Source of the DNA: Prionace glauca
Taxonomy: Eukaryota > Chordata > Chondrichthyes > Carcharhiniformes > Carcharhinidae
Assembly: GCA_037974335.1 (NCBI GenBank)
Contig: CM075760.1
Location: 49,806,469-49,870,468 of the forward strand
Length of the DNA: 64,000 bases
Reading direction: 5' to 3'
Below the pieces are notes generated by a model that saw only the letters and a list, made by a program, of their open reading frames with translations, was not told the origin of the DNA and made no database searches. This document shows, piece by piece, positions 41,751 to 52,540 of the stretch. The first letter of the stretch is position 1, and each line of letters begins with the position of its first letter. Both the position numbers and the translations under genes were made by a program.

Positions 41751-42257
41751 ATGGATAAACCATGGAAATGTGGGCACTGTGGGAAGGGATTCAGTTACCC
41801 ATCCCAGCTGGAAACCCATCGACGCAGTCACACTGGAGAGAGACCGTTCGCTTGCTTCACATGTGGGAAGGCATTCACAAAGTCATCCAGCCTAGGGTCA
41901 CATCAGAGAGTTCACAGTGATGAGAGACCTTATAAATGCTTTTACTGTGGGGATTGCTTTAAAACCTCTCCAGATCGAATGAAACACCAGCTTGTTCACA
42001 CTGACAAGAGACCATTCAGCTGTCCTCACTGTGAAAAGAGATTCAGACAATCGTCTCATCTTATCCAACACCAGCGAGTTCACACTGGGGAAAGAATATT
42101 CCGGTGCTCTGTGTGTGGGAAGCAGTTCACTCAATCATCCAATCTCCAGACACACCAACACACTCACAGCGGGGAAAGGCCATTCACCTGCTCTGAGTGT
42201 GGGAAGGGATTCAATCGGTCATCCAATCTGCTGAGACACCAGCAAGTTCATGTGTAA
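41751..42257 (+). CDS. C2H2 zinc-finger protein, 6 fingers
   Basis: 168 codons, six complete C2H2 fingers: [50 protein letters not shown] and [10 protein letters not shown]. Linkers are TGERP, SDERP, TDKRP, TGERI and SGERP. Helix positions -1/3/6 are Y/Q/E, K/S/G, T/D/M, R/H/I, Q/N/Q and R/N/L. The start MDKPWKC matches the family start. Fingers 3-4 resemble units 5-8 of the 12-unit gene (KRP/DERP linkers), suggesting a shared ancestor. No effector domain is visible. It probably acts as a nuclear DNA-binding protein if expressed; the in-frame TGA upstream requires initiation at this Met. Confidence 0.8.
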   Translation: MDKPWKCGHCGKGFSYPSQLETHRRSHTGERPFACFTCGKAFTKSSSLGSHQRVHSDERPYKCFYCGDCFKTSPDRMKHQLVHTDKRPFSCPHCEKRFRQSSHLIQHQRVHTGERIFRCSVCGKQFTQSSNLQTHQHTHSGERPFTCSECGKGFNRSSNLLRHQQVHV

Positions 42258-42319
42258 ATACAGGGGTTGAATGCTGTTGTTAATCACATCCATTTTTAAT
42301 TTCAACTGTAACTGGACAG

Positions 42320-42516
42320 GAATTTGATGTTCTTCACAGGGCAGGTGGTGTGCCTGAACTGCAGCACGTGGCAGTTTGTGGAGAACATCTCAAACCTGAA
42401 CAATCATATCTGTGGTGAGTGTCTGCAGTTGCTGGAATCTGTGTTCAGGGTCATTGAGCTGGAGTCTGAGCTGCTGTCATTGTGGGGCATCAAAGAGGGG
42501 AAAAGTCACCTGGATT
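42320..42516 (+). mobile_element. CR1-clade ORF1 N-terminal fragment
   Basis: The open stretch GQVVCLNCSTWQFVE...HICGECLQLLESV...ELESELLSL copies the CxxC...CxxC plus coiled-coil start of ORF1 (compare 31958-32100). It directly precedes the family-B copy, but in age and content it is a different element. Confidence 0.7.
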
Positions 42517-44464
42517 CAGGGAACTAGGAGAGGTTAAGGATCTTGAAGAATATAAGGACTGTAGAAAGGAGGTTAAAAGGGAAATTAGGAGAGCCAGAAG
42601 GGGTCATGAGAAGACCTTGGCGGGTAAGATTAAGGAAAATCCGAAGGCCTTCTAGAAGTATGTGAAAGGTAAAAGGGTGAGAAAGGAAAGGATAGGACCT
42701 ATAAAAGATGAAGGGGGAAAGGTCTGTGTAGAACAAGAAGAAATGGCGGGGGTGCTTAATGAGTACTTTGCATCAGTATTCACAGTGGCAGCTGATTTGG
42801 GAGATCTTGCTATGGACTTGCAGCAGGTGGAAAAGATTGAGTACGTGGACATTAAGGAGGAGGATGTGTTAGAACTTTTGAATTCTATCAAGGTAGATAA
42901 GTCGTCGGGACCAGATGGGATGTACCCCAGGATACTGTGGGAGGCCAGGGAAGTGATTGCAGAGCCCTTGGCGATGATCTTTGCGTCGTCAATGGAGACG
43001 GGAGAGGTTCCGGAAGATTGGAGGATTGCGGATGTAGTCCCTATTTTCAAGAAAGGGAACAGGGATAGCCCGGGAAATTACCGCCCGGTGAGTCTGACCT
43101 CAGTGGTTGGTAAGCTGATGGAGAGGCTTCTGAGGGACAAGATTTACGAGCATTTGGAGAGGTTTGACATGATCAGGAATAGTCAGCATGGATTTGTCAA
43201 GGGCAGGTCGTGCCTTACGAGCCTAGTTGAGTTCTTCGATAATGTGACTGAACACATTGACGAAGGAAGTGCCGTGGACGTAGTGTACATGGACTTCAGC
43301 AAGGCTTTTGATGAGGTCCCCCATGCAAGACTTCTTGAGAAGGTGAGAGGGCATGGGATCCAAGGGCCTTTGGCCTTGTGGATCCAGAACTGGCTTGCCT
43401 GCAGAAGGCAGAGAGTGGTTGTGGATGGGTCTTTTTCGGAATGGAGGTCAGTCACCAGTGGGGTGCGCCAGGGATCTGTTCTGGGACCCTTGTTGTTTGT
43501 CATTTTCATAAATGACCTGGATGAGGAAGTGGAGGGATGGGTTAGCAAGTTCGCTGATGACACGAAGGTCGGCGGTGTTGTGGATGGTCTGGAAGGATGT
43601 CAAAAGTTGCAGCAGGACATAGATAGGATGCAGGAATGGGCGGAGAAGTGGCAGATGGACTTCAACGCGGATAAATGTGTAGTAGTCCATTTCGGCAGAA
43701 CCAACGGGATGAACGAGTACACTATTAAGGGCAGGGGTCTTAGTAGCGTTGAAGAGCAGAAGGATCTCGGGGTCCGGGTTCACAGGACTCTTAAATCGGC
43801 CTCGCAGGTGGAGGAGGTGGTCAAGAAGGCGTATGGTGTACTGGCCTTCATTAATCGAGGGATTGAGTTTAGGAGTCGGGAGGTAATGCTGCAACTTTAC
43901 AGGACCCTCGTCAGGCCTCATTTGGAGTACTGTGCGCAGTTCTGGTCGCCTCACTATAGGAAAGACGTAGAAGCTATTGAAAGGGTGCAGAGGAGATTTA
44001 CAAGGATGTTGCCTGGACTGGGAGGCATGCCTTATGAAGATAGGTTGAGGGAGCTGGGACTCTTTTCCCTGGAGAGACGAAGGTTGAGAGGCGACCTGAT
44101 AGAAGTTTATAAAATGTTGAGAGGAATAGATAGGGTGGACTCTCAGAGGCTATTTCCCCGGGTTGAAATGGTTGCTACGAGAGGACACAGATTTAAGGTG
44201 CGGGGAGGGAAGTACAGAGGTGATGTTAGGGGTAAGTTTTTCACTCAGAGGGTGGTGAGTGATTGGAATCGGCTGCCGTCGTCGGTGGTGGAGGCGAACT
44301 CGCTGGGGTCTTTTAAAAGACTTCTGGATGAGTATATGGGGTTTAATGGGATTGGGGGTTATAGATAGGTCTATAGATTGGTGGGGTTGATGCGATCGGT
44401 GCAACTCGAGGGCCGAAGGGCCTGTTTGTGCTGTAATATTCTATGTTCTATGTTCTATGTTCTA
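42517..44464 (+). mobile_element. CR1 family B, second 5'-truncated copy
   Basis: Begins in the linker before the RT (the same point as about 23636 of the first copy) and is nearly identical to it. A TAG at about 42654 replaces the Tyr codon of AFYKYV, leaving a 568-codon open frame (42662-44368). The RT motif reads GVRQGSVLG instead of GVPQGSVLG and SSGPDG instead of SPGPDG; FADD is intact. It has one extra six-codon-scale difference (ASSMETGEVPEDW versus ASGEVPEDW). The tail is (TTCTATG)n. Dead copy. Confidence 0.93.
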
Positions 44465-44559
44465 TGACACATTCCTCTCCAAGGTTCAGTAGCTATTTAT
44501 AGTTAATCAATGGTTAGGATATATCAGAATATGTAAAACAGATCAGTTTTTTTGTCTGT

Positions 44560-44827
44560 GTCTCATTGGAGCCGATTACAATGACACAGTGTGAAGGAGA
44601 TTTGGTTACTATTAATTACAGCTTTTCAAGCTCAGTTTATTCATATTCCTTACAGCTGTACCATCAGGTCAAGGATGAAGCTCCCAACTTCTTGATCTAC
44701 ATCCCTAATTACGGGAGTGTTTTCTGAACAGAGGGTGTAGGGACTCACTTTTCTGCATCACTCGACAGTTCGAAAAGTAAAGAACCATCTGTTGTCTGAC
44801 AGTATGGTGAATTACTGCGGGCTGAGA
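44560..44827 (+). pseudogene. T-cell-receptor V segment pseudogene (alpha/delta-like)
   Basis: The plus frame reads MTQCEGDLVTINYSFSSS, SLQLYHQVKDEAPNFLIYIP, then NYGSVF and a stop, GVGTHFSASLDSSK, and in a shifted frame SDSMVNYCGLR. This is the order of a V domain: FR1, a FR2 of the YHQ..DEAPNFL type, a FR3 of the FSASLDSSK type and the C-terminal YC. Losses include the first conserved Cys (Tyr instead), the FR2 Trp (Leu), an in-frame TGA and a frameshift. A correct recombination signal follows. The leader exon is missing; the CR1 copy ending at 44464 sits where it would be. I assign alpha/delta type from FR2/FR3 wording only. Confidence 0.8.
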
Positions 44828-44866
44828 CACAGTGACAGGAACCAGAGGGAATCGTGTACAAAAATG
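44828..44866 (+). promoter_or_regulatory. V-type recombination signal sequence, 23-bp spacer
   Basis: Heptamer CACAGTG (44828-44834, exact consensus), a spacer of exactly 23 bp, and nonamer ACAAAAATG (44858-44866, consensus ACAAAAACC). It lies directly after the YCGLR codons, as expected for a germline, unrearranged V segment. Confidence 0.85.
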
Positions 44867-45261
44867 AAACAATGTGAATGAAGTGGTGCTCTGTGCAGGG
44901 AGGTATGCTGAGTTGAGTAATTTATTGAAAATAGTATCCAGACTTTGTGTCTACAAGACAGCTCCCATTGACTCCAGTTAGAGAAGTCAGATTCCATTCA
45001 CTTCCTATGTATTTTCCTGCTCTATTTGATATGTCAGTGACAGGATGATAAGACAAAATCTTCCCTTTGTGTGTCCTCAGTGGAAGGTTCAGCCTGATTT
45101 GTGAGAGTGAGCAAAATAAACTGAATTTATATTCAATACCTGTATTCTTTCCTTATGACGACTTATTTCAAATTAGTTAAAGATCAAATTGTCTCTCATC
45201 AATGAGATCACTGCCATTATATCATTGGCATCACTGAAATTGTGATTCTAATCAACCTTGG
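44867..45261. other. No gene seen
   Basis: V-segment 3' flank. No D, J or C segment was recognised. Confidence 0.4.
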
Positions 45262-45552
45262 CACAGTGGTTACGGCGCGACTGCCTCACAGCACCAGGGA
45301 TCCGGGTTTGATTCCCAGCTTGGGTCTCTGTGCGGCGTCTGCACATTCTCTCCATGTCTGCATGGGTTTCCTCTGAGTGCTCCGGTTTCCTCTCTCAGTC
45401 TGTTAAATATGATGGTCAAGTGCATGGTTATGCTAAATTCTCCCTCAGTGCACCCAAACAGGTGCCGGACTGTGAGAACGGGGGGATTTTCACAGTAACT
45501 TCATTGCAGTGTTAATGAAAGCTGACTTGTGACTAATATAAACTTTACTTTT
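45262..45552 (+). mobile_element. tRNA-derived SINE (type S1)
   Basis: GGCACAGTGGTTACGGCGCGACTGC head, GGGTTTGATTCCC box B, standard body, GCAGTGTTAATG...AATATAAAC tail. Confidence 0.82.
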
Positions 45553-45663
45553 ACTAATATATGCAAATTGTCCATCCTTCAGTTCTCATGCCTGGAGGAA
45601 GCCACAATGTTATATTGTTTTATCCATTGAAACTTGGCTGGAAGAATCAGCCCTTTGAGGCAG

Positions 45664-45790
45664 AATGTAAAATCCTGCAGAAATGTGAAATAAAAACAGA
45701 AAATGATGGATAACATCAGCAGGTGTGGCAGTATCTGTGGAGAAACCCATTAACATTGGATTGGTTTCGGTTGCAGATTGAGAAGGATAG
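45664..45790 (+). repeat. Short interspersed repeat ('tgctggaaa' type)
   Basis: AAATGTGAAATAAAAACAGAAAATGATGG and AGCAGGTGTGGCAGTATCTGTGGAG form a motif also found, in part, at about 17020-17080 and 58245-58335. The family is not known to me by name. Confidence 0.55.
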
Positions 45791-45899
45791 TCTGTTAGGT
45801 TTTATTAACGTTTAATACGGTGTAAGACGTTTTCGTGAGGAATTAAGGAAGCAGTATTTTAAATCTCTGATATGGAGTGGTGTTCATCTTTGTGCAGGG

Positions 45900-46131
45900 C
45901 AGAGGAGCTGCATTTAGCCGGAGAGTGGATCGAGTTGGAGCCGATGTGCCCCTAATAAAGATGGTGGTGCTGTGGGGGCGGGGCAATTGGCGGTGCCCGC
46001 AGAACGCTGAAGCTGTTGGGACCGCACATGCGCATTGCAGCGATATGGCCTGTTGACGGAAGCGTGCGGGTTCTTCCCCGGATGGGAATCAGATTTGAAA
46101 GGGGGGGATGGGTAGCGGTTGCTGGGTTGCC
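45900..46131 (+). promoter_or_regulatory. EMC4: EMC4 promoter and 5' UTR region
   Basis: CpG-rich, TATA-less block directly before exon 1: YY1-like AAAGATGGTGG (45958), GC box GGGGGCGGGGC (45975), NRF1-like ACATGCGCATTG (46026) and an ETS-like ACGGAAGC (46056). The CpG-rich stretch continues into intron 1 to about 46300. Confidence 0.65.
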
Positions 46132-46211
46132 ATGGCTGCAGGGGCGGGGCTTACCAACTGGGCGCGCTGGCACAAGTGAACTCTCGAGCTTAACCTGAGC
46201 GGCAGCAGCAG
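46132..46211 (+). CDS. EMC4: EMC4 exon 1 (contains in-frame TGA)
   Basis: From ATG the frame reads [15 protein letters not shown], then TGA (46177-46179), then [12 protein letters not shown], lined up with human GLVANRGRRFKWAIELSG. It ends AG|GTGCGG, leaving two bases that join the first base of exon 2 to make AGG (Arg). Confidence 0.7.
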
Positions 46212-49200
46212 GTGCGGAGGCCGCGCGGGGAGCCGGGGACTCGAGTAGGAGGCAAGCCGGGCCAGCCTGCCTCTCCCGCGGGGAGGCCACCGCACCCTGA
46301 CCCGGGGGATGTGGCACCAACCCAAAACTTCCCAACACCGGGTTTTTCACGCCACCAAGCCTCTCAGCACAAAGCAGCCCCTCAAATTCCCCAGAAACCA
46401 CTCAGACCCAACTTGACATTGTTTCCCCAGGTCATGACCCTAAGATGCCATCTTGGTTTCAGCCCCTCCACCTGATCAGGTGCCAACTGCGATGATGGTT
46501 GGCAGAACGATTGCTCATTTCCAGGGCTGGGTGCTGCACTAGATCTCTCTTAATGTCCCACGGTGTTTGTTTTCAATTTGGTACATCTGGTAATTTGTCG
46601 CTATTGATCCTTAATGGAGGGTAAAGGGATTGGCACCCTGATTATCAATTGACACTAATCCACTTCTGCCATCCTCCATTCCCATGGTACTTTGGTACAC
46701 ACAATGGTAGTGTGTGTCTGAGATTTCCCCCAGCTTTTGTTCATGCTGGCAATATTGCCACCATGTTGATATTCTCAATAGAGAGATTCTCTTTAAAAAT
46801 GGTCTTGAAAGAGTGACCAATTTGTGTTTTCTGTTTCTCACAGGAGCCGTAATCAACAGTGTGGCCAGAGAGACTCCATGTGCCCAGTCGCCTATTCAGA
46901 CAAACAGTTACCTGACATCCGTGTCCAAGAAACAGACCGGATCCTGGTCGAGAAAGTAAGTTGGATTTGAAGTGTCCTTGGTGTGTGGCTGACAATGCCT
47001 GGTTTGCTGTGGTGGTGAAGTGCCTTGGTGAACCACAGCAGCCTGTTAGATAAAGGGGCTTATTGTGTTATCTAGGCCTGGGTATAAGATCAGTATGTGG
47101 CCTCCCCAAATTGATTCCCTTTACTGATACCCTGCTTGCTTCCTGTTTTCAGCGCTGCTGGGACATCGCCTTGGGCCCGTTGAAACAGCTGCCCATGAAT
47201 CTGTTCATCATGTACATGGCTGGCAACACCATCTCCATCCTCCCTATCATGATGGTATGCATGATGGCCTGGAGACCCATACAGGCCCTGATCTCCATGT
47301 CAGCAAGTGAGTATTGTATTGAATGTACTGCTCAGAAACAGCTTTGAATCAACATCACTTGAGCTGCTTAAAGTAGAGTTCTGGGAGTTGAGTAACTAAG
47401 GGAGTTAGGGAAGGAAAGAAAAGAGGTGTTGCTTTGCTTTCTAACTTTCTCAGGCTTTTAATGATCTTAATCTTCCACAGGAGAAGAAGCGACTAGATTT
47501 TTGGTGAGTATCTGCTAAATGACTAAGGTTTATTCTGTTCTGAAGGATCAAAATAGTATAGCAACAGGTGGTAAGGTTAATAAAGTACTTAAATACAAAA
47601 ATGAAATGTACCATTGGTACATAGTTTATTAGTACATAAATAGTTTATTAGTACATATTAAAGATGGGAGGACAGGTGATGTGTCACAGCTGCAACATTT
47701 GGGAGTTCCTCAGTGTCAGTTTGATGCAAGGCAAACCCATCTTTCATAGAGTCATGGAGGTTTACAGCAAGGAAATGGACCCTTTGGCCCAACTTGTCCA
47801 TGCTGCCCTTTCTTTTCTCAAGTCCCTGAGCTAGTCACAATTGCCCACATTTGGCCCATATCCCTCTATACCCATCTTACCCATGTAACTGAGTAAACGT
47901 TTTTTAAAAGACAAAATTGTACCCACTTCTACTACTACCTCTGGCAGCTTGTCCCAGACACTCACCACTCTCTGTGTGAAAAAATTGCCCCTCTGGACCT
48001 TTGTGTCTTCCCCTCTCACCTTAAATCTATGCCCTCTAGTTTTAGGCTCTCCTACCTTTGGGAAAAGATATTGATCTATGCTGCTCATTATTTATGGACC
48101 TCTATAAGATGACCCCTCAGCCTCTTAAGCTCCAGAGAAAAAAGTTCTGGTATATCCAGCCTCTCCTTACAACTCAAACCATCATGACCTGGTAGTATCC
48201 TAGTAAATCTCTTCTGCACTCTTTCTAGCTTAATAATTTCCTTTCTATAATAGGGTGACCAGGACTGTACATAGTATTCCTAGCCTCCCATTGTGTCCTG
48301 GAATCCATTTCATCAGGTCCTGGGGACTTATCTATATTGATGCGCTTTCAGAGTTCCAGCACCACTTTCTCTGAAATATGTACTGAGTCTGCCGTAAGTG
48401 TTAGAAGTTTGAGCAGCTTCGATTCAGTCTATGAGCTGGAGGCTCAACTGCCGATACTACAATGCATCAGGGAGGGGGAAAATTACCTGGATTTTTTGTT
48501 CCAGTAGACAGTCACACCTCTTGGGACAGAGACTGCTAATTTGTTCACTGGTCAGGGACAGGGCATTGACTGTGAGTGAGGCAGGTAAGGGGATTCAGAG
48601 GGCAAGAATCTTAGCCTTCTCAATGCTCCAACTGGTTTGAGATTTCTTCAGCTTGTTTGGGCTGCAGAGTGGATGAGCAAACTGACCTTGGCACCATGGT
48701 CCTGGAAGCCATTCAAGTTGGAGGAGAGAAAAGAAATATAGGGGTAATATGGGATGGTTTAGTCAGAGAGATTCACACTGTTCTGTGCAGCAAAGAGCAT
48801 GAGTCTAGGTGGCTGTGTTACTTGCCTTGCACCAGGGTTCAGGACATCTGCTCAGGGCTGAAGAGGAACTTACAGTATTGTACCGGATCTACAGCTCAAA
48901 AGCAGCTGCACAGGGGGAGGACCTAGTCATTGTGGTCCATGTAGCTACCAGTGACATAGGCAGGACAAAGAAGGAGGTTTTGCATGGCTAGTATGAGGAC
49001 CTAGGTACCAAATTAAGAAGCAGGATCTCAAAGTTCATAATCTGGATTATTACCTGAACCACTTCCTAAATGACTTCGGACAAATCAGATCAGAGAGTTG
49101 AATGAGTGACTCAAAGATTGGTGTGGGAGGTGGATTCTGGTTCATGAGGCACTGACACCAGCACTGGGGAAAACATTTAAAACCAAATAGTGGACAGAGA

Positions 49201-51207
49201 ATCAAATTTGTGGCAAGGAATCAAAAATTTATAGAAATAACTGGATGAAGAGATGGTTGGCAAATTTGCTGATGACACAAAGATAGGTGAGAAAGTAAGT
49301 TGTAACAAGGATATACGGGGGCGGGTTCAAAAAGACAGAAAGGTTAAGTGAGTGGGCAAATATCGGGTAATTGGATAGAATGTGGGCAAATGGGAAATTG
49401 ACCATTTCGGCAGGAAGAATGAAAAAGAAGCATTTTGTCTGAACGATGAGAGATTCCGAGGTATTCTGGGTGTTTTATTACATAAATCACAAAAGGCTAA
49501 TATGGAGGTACAGCAAATAATTGGGATAAGGGAATGTTATCATTCATTGTGAAGGGAATTAAATACAGAATTAGGGAGGTTCTGCTTCAGTTGTACAGAT
49601 CACTAGTGAGACCACATCTGAGGACTGTGTACAGTATTTATCGCCTTGATTAAGGAAGGGTGTAAGTATGCTGGAGACAGTTCAGGAAAGGTTTACCAAT
49701 ATCTGAAATGGACAAGCTGTGTTATGAGGAAAAGTTGGACAGGCTAATAAGCATTCTATCTGCTGGAACTAAGAAGAATAAGTGGCGACTTGAGCCTGTG
49801 GGGCCTTGACAGGATGGAGGTAGAGAAGACGTTTCCTCTTGTGGGATAATCTAAAACTAGGGATCATGGTTTAAAATTAAAGGGTCACCCATTTAAAACA
49901 GGGATGAGGAGAATTTTTTTTCTGAGTGCCGTGAGTTTTTGGGACTTTCTTCCTGAAAAGCAGGTGGAAGCAGAGCCTTTTAGTTTTAAGGCAGAGGTGG
50001 TTAGATTTTTGGTACACAGAGGCTTGGGGTGAGTGATATGTAATTGGGAGTCAATGGGATGAAGATTTGAGGTTACTATCAGATCAGAGACTAAAGGGCC
50101 ATTCTGCTCAATCTCTCCTCGTTGACAGTCCTGTCATCCCAGGAAACAGTCCAGTGAACCTGTGTTAGTCTCCCTCTGGGCAGTTCTCTGGATAAGGAGA
50201 CCCAAATTCTGCTGAGTGTTCCAAGTGTGGTTTCACCAAAACTCGATACAATTGCAGAAAGATTTCCTCATTCTGAAACTCCATCCGTAGAGATAAAGGC
50301 TAATAGACCATCTGGATCCTAATTTCCTGCTGTGCCTATGTGCTGACTCTCTGTGATTTGAGGACAATGATTCCCAATTCTCTCTGAATGTTTCTCATTC
50401 TCTGACCTTCTCTGACCATTCTTGCTCTCAGTCTTTAGGGTCCTGGGGAATTCGAGTCAGCATTGGCTGCAGCCTCTGGTCGACTTCATCGGCAACCTGC
50501 TGGGGTTGGCTCTGGCCATCTACAAGTGCCAGGCGATGGGGCTACTGCCCACACACACCTCTGGCTGGCTGGCATTCATCCAGCCACCCAAGGTGAGATC
50601 CACACTCGGTCTGTGATGGGTAACCAGGAAAATAGGAAGAGGAAACCATTCATATGGATTTCAGTAAGGCTTTTTTTTTTTTTTGTTCTTTGTTCTTTAT
50701 TCAGGGCTGTGGAGCTTGAGAGTTGAGTAGATTGGGCCCAGTTTGTTTTAATTCATTCATTACCCATCCCTAGTTGCCCTTGGAGAGCAGTTGAGAGTCA
50801 ACCACAGGAAATCTGCCACTCTTACCTGATGTGGCCTACATGTGACTCCAGAGCCATAGCAATATGGTTGACTCTCAACTGGCCTCGGGCAACTAGCGAT
50901 GGGCAATAAATGCTGGCCAGTCAGAGACGTCCATATCCCAGGATGAAGAAAAATAAATTTGACGAATGGGGGAGGAGTGCAGGGAAAGTGGAGATATCTT
51001 TGGGAATTGAGGGATAGTGGGAAGATTGTGGGGAAAAAGGGAAAATCTTTGGAAATTGAGGAATGGGGAGGAGTGTGGGGAAAGTGGTGATGAAGTTGCT
51101 GATGAATTGTGGAGCAGGCTCGACAGAAGCTATTCCCACTCCGATCCTTACTATTTTCTCCTTTCACACAGAGAGTGGAGTACATGGGCGGGGGCCTGGT
51201 CCTGTGA
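46132..51207 (+). CDS. EMC4: EMC4 (ER membrane protein complex subunit 4), five exons
   Basis: EMC4 is a small membrane subunit of the ER membrane complex, which inserts tail-anchored and multipass proteins. Five coding exons (46132-46211, 46844-46955, 47153-47306, 50432-50592, 51172-51207) sum to 543 nt, 181 codons with stop; human is 183 aa. All four introns are GT-AG with matching phases. Recognisable parts: [11 protein letters not shown] (exon 2), [20 protein letters not shown] and [14 protein letters not shown] (exon 3), [20 protein letters not shown] and WLAFIQPP (exon 4), [10 protein letters not shown] (exon 5). Two features suggest relaxed constraint. Codon 16 is TGA where human has Trp17 (FKWAIEL), and exons 1, 2 and 4 diverge more than exon 3. 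It may be a decaying duplicate, a real gene with another first exon, or a sequence error. Intron 3 is full of LINE debris. Confidence 0.85.
46844..46955 (+). CDS. EMC4: EMC4 exon 2
   Basis: Acceptor TTTCTGTTTCTCACAG, donor AAA|GTAAGT. Encodes [20 protein letters not shown], then [17 protein letters not shown]. 112 nt; phase agrees with its neighbours. Confidence 0.9.
47153..47306 (+). CDS. EMC4: EMC4 exon 3
   Basis: Acceptor GCTTCCTGTTTTCAG, donor A|GTGAGT. Encodes [20 protein letters not shown] onward to the first membrane segment and MSA. The best conserved exon, with about five changes from human in 51 residues. Confidence 0.93.
47640..50110. mobile_element. LINE debris in EMC4 intron 3
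   Basis: 47748-48290: antisense CR1 3' end ([20 protein letters not shown] on the minus strand). About 48290-48345: antisense LINE scrap around a 'SPGPDE'-like motif. 48400-49240: sense ORF1 remnant with the esterase-like domain ([35 protein letters not shown]). 49250-50110: sense RT ([12 protein letters not shown]) to the 3' end of an old copy. The sense parts may be one old element with an internal deletion. Confidence 0.75.
50432..50592 (+). CDS. EMC4: EMC4 exon 4
   Basis: Acceptor CATTCTTGCTCTCAG, donor AAG|GTGAGA. Encodes [20 protein letters not shown], then [20 protein letters not shown] and [11 protein letters not shown]: the second membrane segment and loop. About 17 of 54 residues differ from human. 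Confidence 0.9.
50740..50955. mobile_element. SINE S2 distal fragments, facing each other
   Basis: TTGCCCTTGGAGAGCAGTTGAGAGTCAACC (antisense) is followed by CTACATGTGACTCCAGAGCC, then GGTTGACTCTCAACTGGCC and GGGCAATAAATGCTGGCC (sense). This gives an inverted repeat of about 15-18 bp around 50786-50884. Confidence 0.65.
51172..51207 (+). CDS. EMC4: EMC4 exon 5 with stop
   Basis: Acceptor TATTTTCTCCTTTCACACAG. Encodes [11 protein letters not shown] and TGA, matching human RMEFSGGGLLL. Confidence 0.9.
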   Translation, partial: RVEYMGGGLVL

Positions 51208-51329
51208 TGGTCCCACTCTCCTCCTATCGCTCACTGAGACACGGCCCGAGGACGATCGACACCTGCTGCCATCTGGCAAACCTGGGACCAGGCTTTCTGT
51301 AGGTAACATGCCCTCCCATCACTGCCCCC

Positions 51330-51352
51330 CCCCCCACACACACACACAGAGA
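51330..51352. repeat. C-run plus (CA)n microsatellite
   Basis: A run of about ten C followed by seven CA dinucleotides. Confidence 0.8.
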
Positions 51353-51969
51353 CAAACAGCTGGCCCATGTGCCTGTGACCGATGTCAGAATGGCTGGAGA
51401 TATTGACAGCAGGGAGTGTGTATTTTTTCACTGGGCATTCAGTTGTTTATCATGTTGACCCCCTTTGCTGATCCTTGGATGAGGGAGCTGTTGGGGTTGA
51501 CGATCGGACTGGAGGTTCCTGGATCAGTCATTCCAGATCATCCAGGTCAGGAAGTCACAGGTTTGTGAAACACTTTCATGAGAATCAAGCTGCTATAACA
51601 GGTTCTCCCAGGGATCCCTTAAAACATCTCTGAAATTAAGTTCCCCTGTGTTGCCTCATTCCTTATGGGAGCTTGCTGTGCACATGGCAATCATCGTTTC
51701 TTCCCACAGAGTGGCAGGCAGTGACTGCACCACGGGAGTGACCAATCGTAAAGAGGGAATGGTCTGGTTCCTGTGCCCTTTCAGGCTGTCCCAAAGCGTT
51801 CTGAATCAACATGGCAACTTCCCATCTCTGAAACACAATCACCATTGCTCACCTGGGAAACTTAGCAGATTCCACAAATTGTTGGATAACCACCAAATGT
51901 TAGGCTGTTTGAATGATTGGCCCTCGAAAAACCAGCAGGAGCTCTCCTTCTCTCCATCCAGTAGTGGAT

Positions 51970-52258
51970 AAAGCATAGAATCCCACCAGAGTAAAGAGGC
52001 CACTCAGCCCATTTAGCCTACACCAACAATCCCACCCATGTCCTATCCTGTAACCCCATGTATTTACCGTGCTAATCTCCCTGACACTAAGACAATTGAG
52101 TCTGGTCAATCCACCTAACCTGCACGTCTTTGGACTCTGGGAGGAAACCAGAGCACCTAGAGGAAATCCACACAGACATGGGGAGAATGTGCAGTCACCT
52201 GAAGCCAGATTTGAACCCAGTCCCTGGTCTGTGAGGCAACAATGCTAACCACCAGCCT
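51970..52258 (-). mobile_element. tRNA-derived SINE (type S3)
   Basis: Antisense full-length type: GCATAGAATCCCACCAGAGTAAAGAGG tail end, TAACCCCATGTATTTACCGTGC, CACGTCTTTGGACTCTGG and a tRNA-like head with TTGAACCCAGTCCC (decayed box B) and GCTAACCACC. Confidence 0.75.
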
Positions 52259-52540
52259 CCCATGTCTCTGTGGAGTTTGCATCTTCTCCCTGTGTCTGCG
52301 TGAGTTTCCCCTGGGAGGAAAGTGGAGTACCCAAACTCCTAAAACGTGCTGGTTAGGTGGATTAGCCATGCTAAATTGCCACTTGGTGTCACAAAATATG
52401 TAGATTGGGGTAATTAATGGGGTAAATATATCGGGTTACGGGGATAGGGTGGTGGAGAGGGCCTGGGTAAGATGCTCAGACAATCAGTGCAGGCTCAACG
52501 GGCTGAGTGGTCTTTCCTGCACTATAGGATTATATGATTT
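52259..52540 (+). mobile_element. SINE S3-like copy, sense, head lost
   Basis: TCTGTGGAGTTTGCATCTTCTCCC, GTGCTGGTTAGGTGGATTAGCC, and a CR1-like tail GGGCTGAGTGGTCTTTCCTGCACTATAGGATTATATG. It abuts the opposite-strand copy head to head. Confidence 0.7.

Noticed and set aside
46212-46475. 87-codon plus-strand frame after EMC4 exon 1
   Set aside because: Lies in intron 1 CpG-rich sequence; the donor at 46211 and matching phase with exon 2 make it intronic.
47478-47510. Possible extra EMC4 exon (TTCCACAG acceptor then GAGAAGAAGCGACTAG)
   Set aside because: Too short, contains a stop, and the phase of exon 3 to exon 4 already completes the protein.
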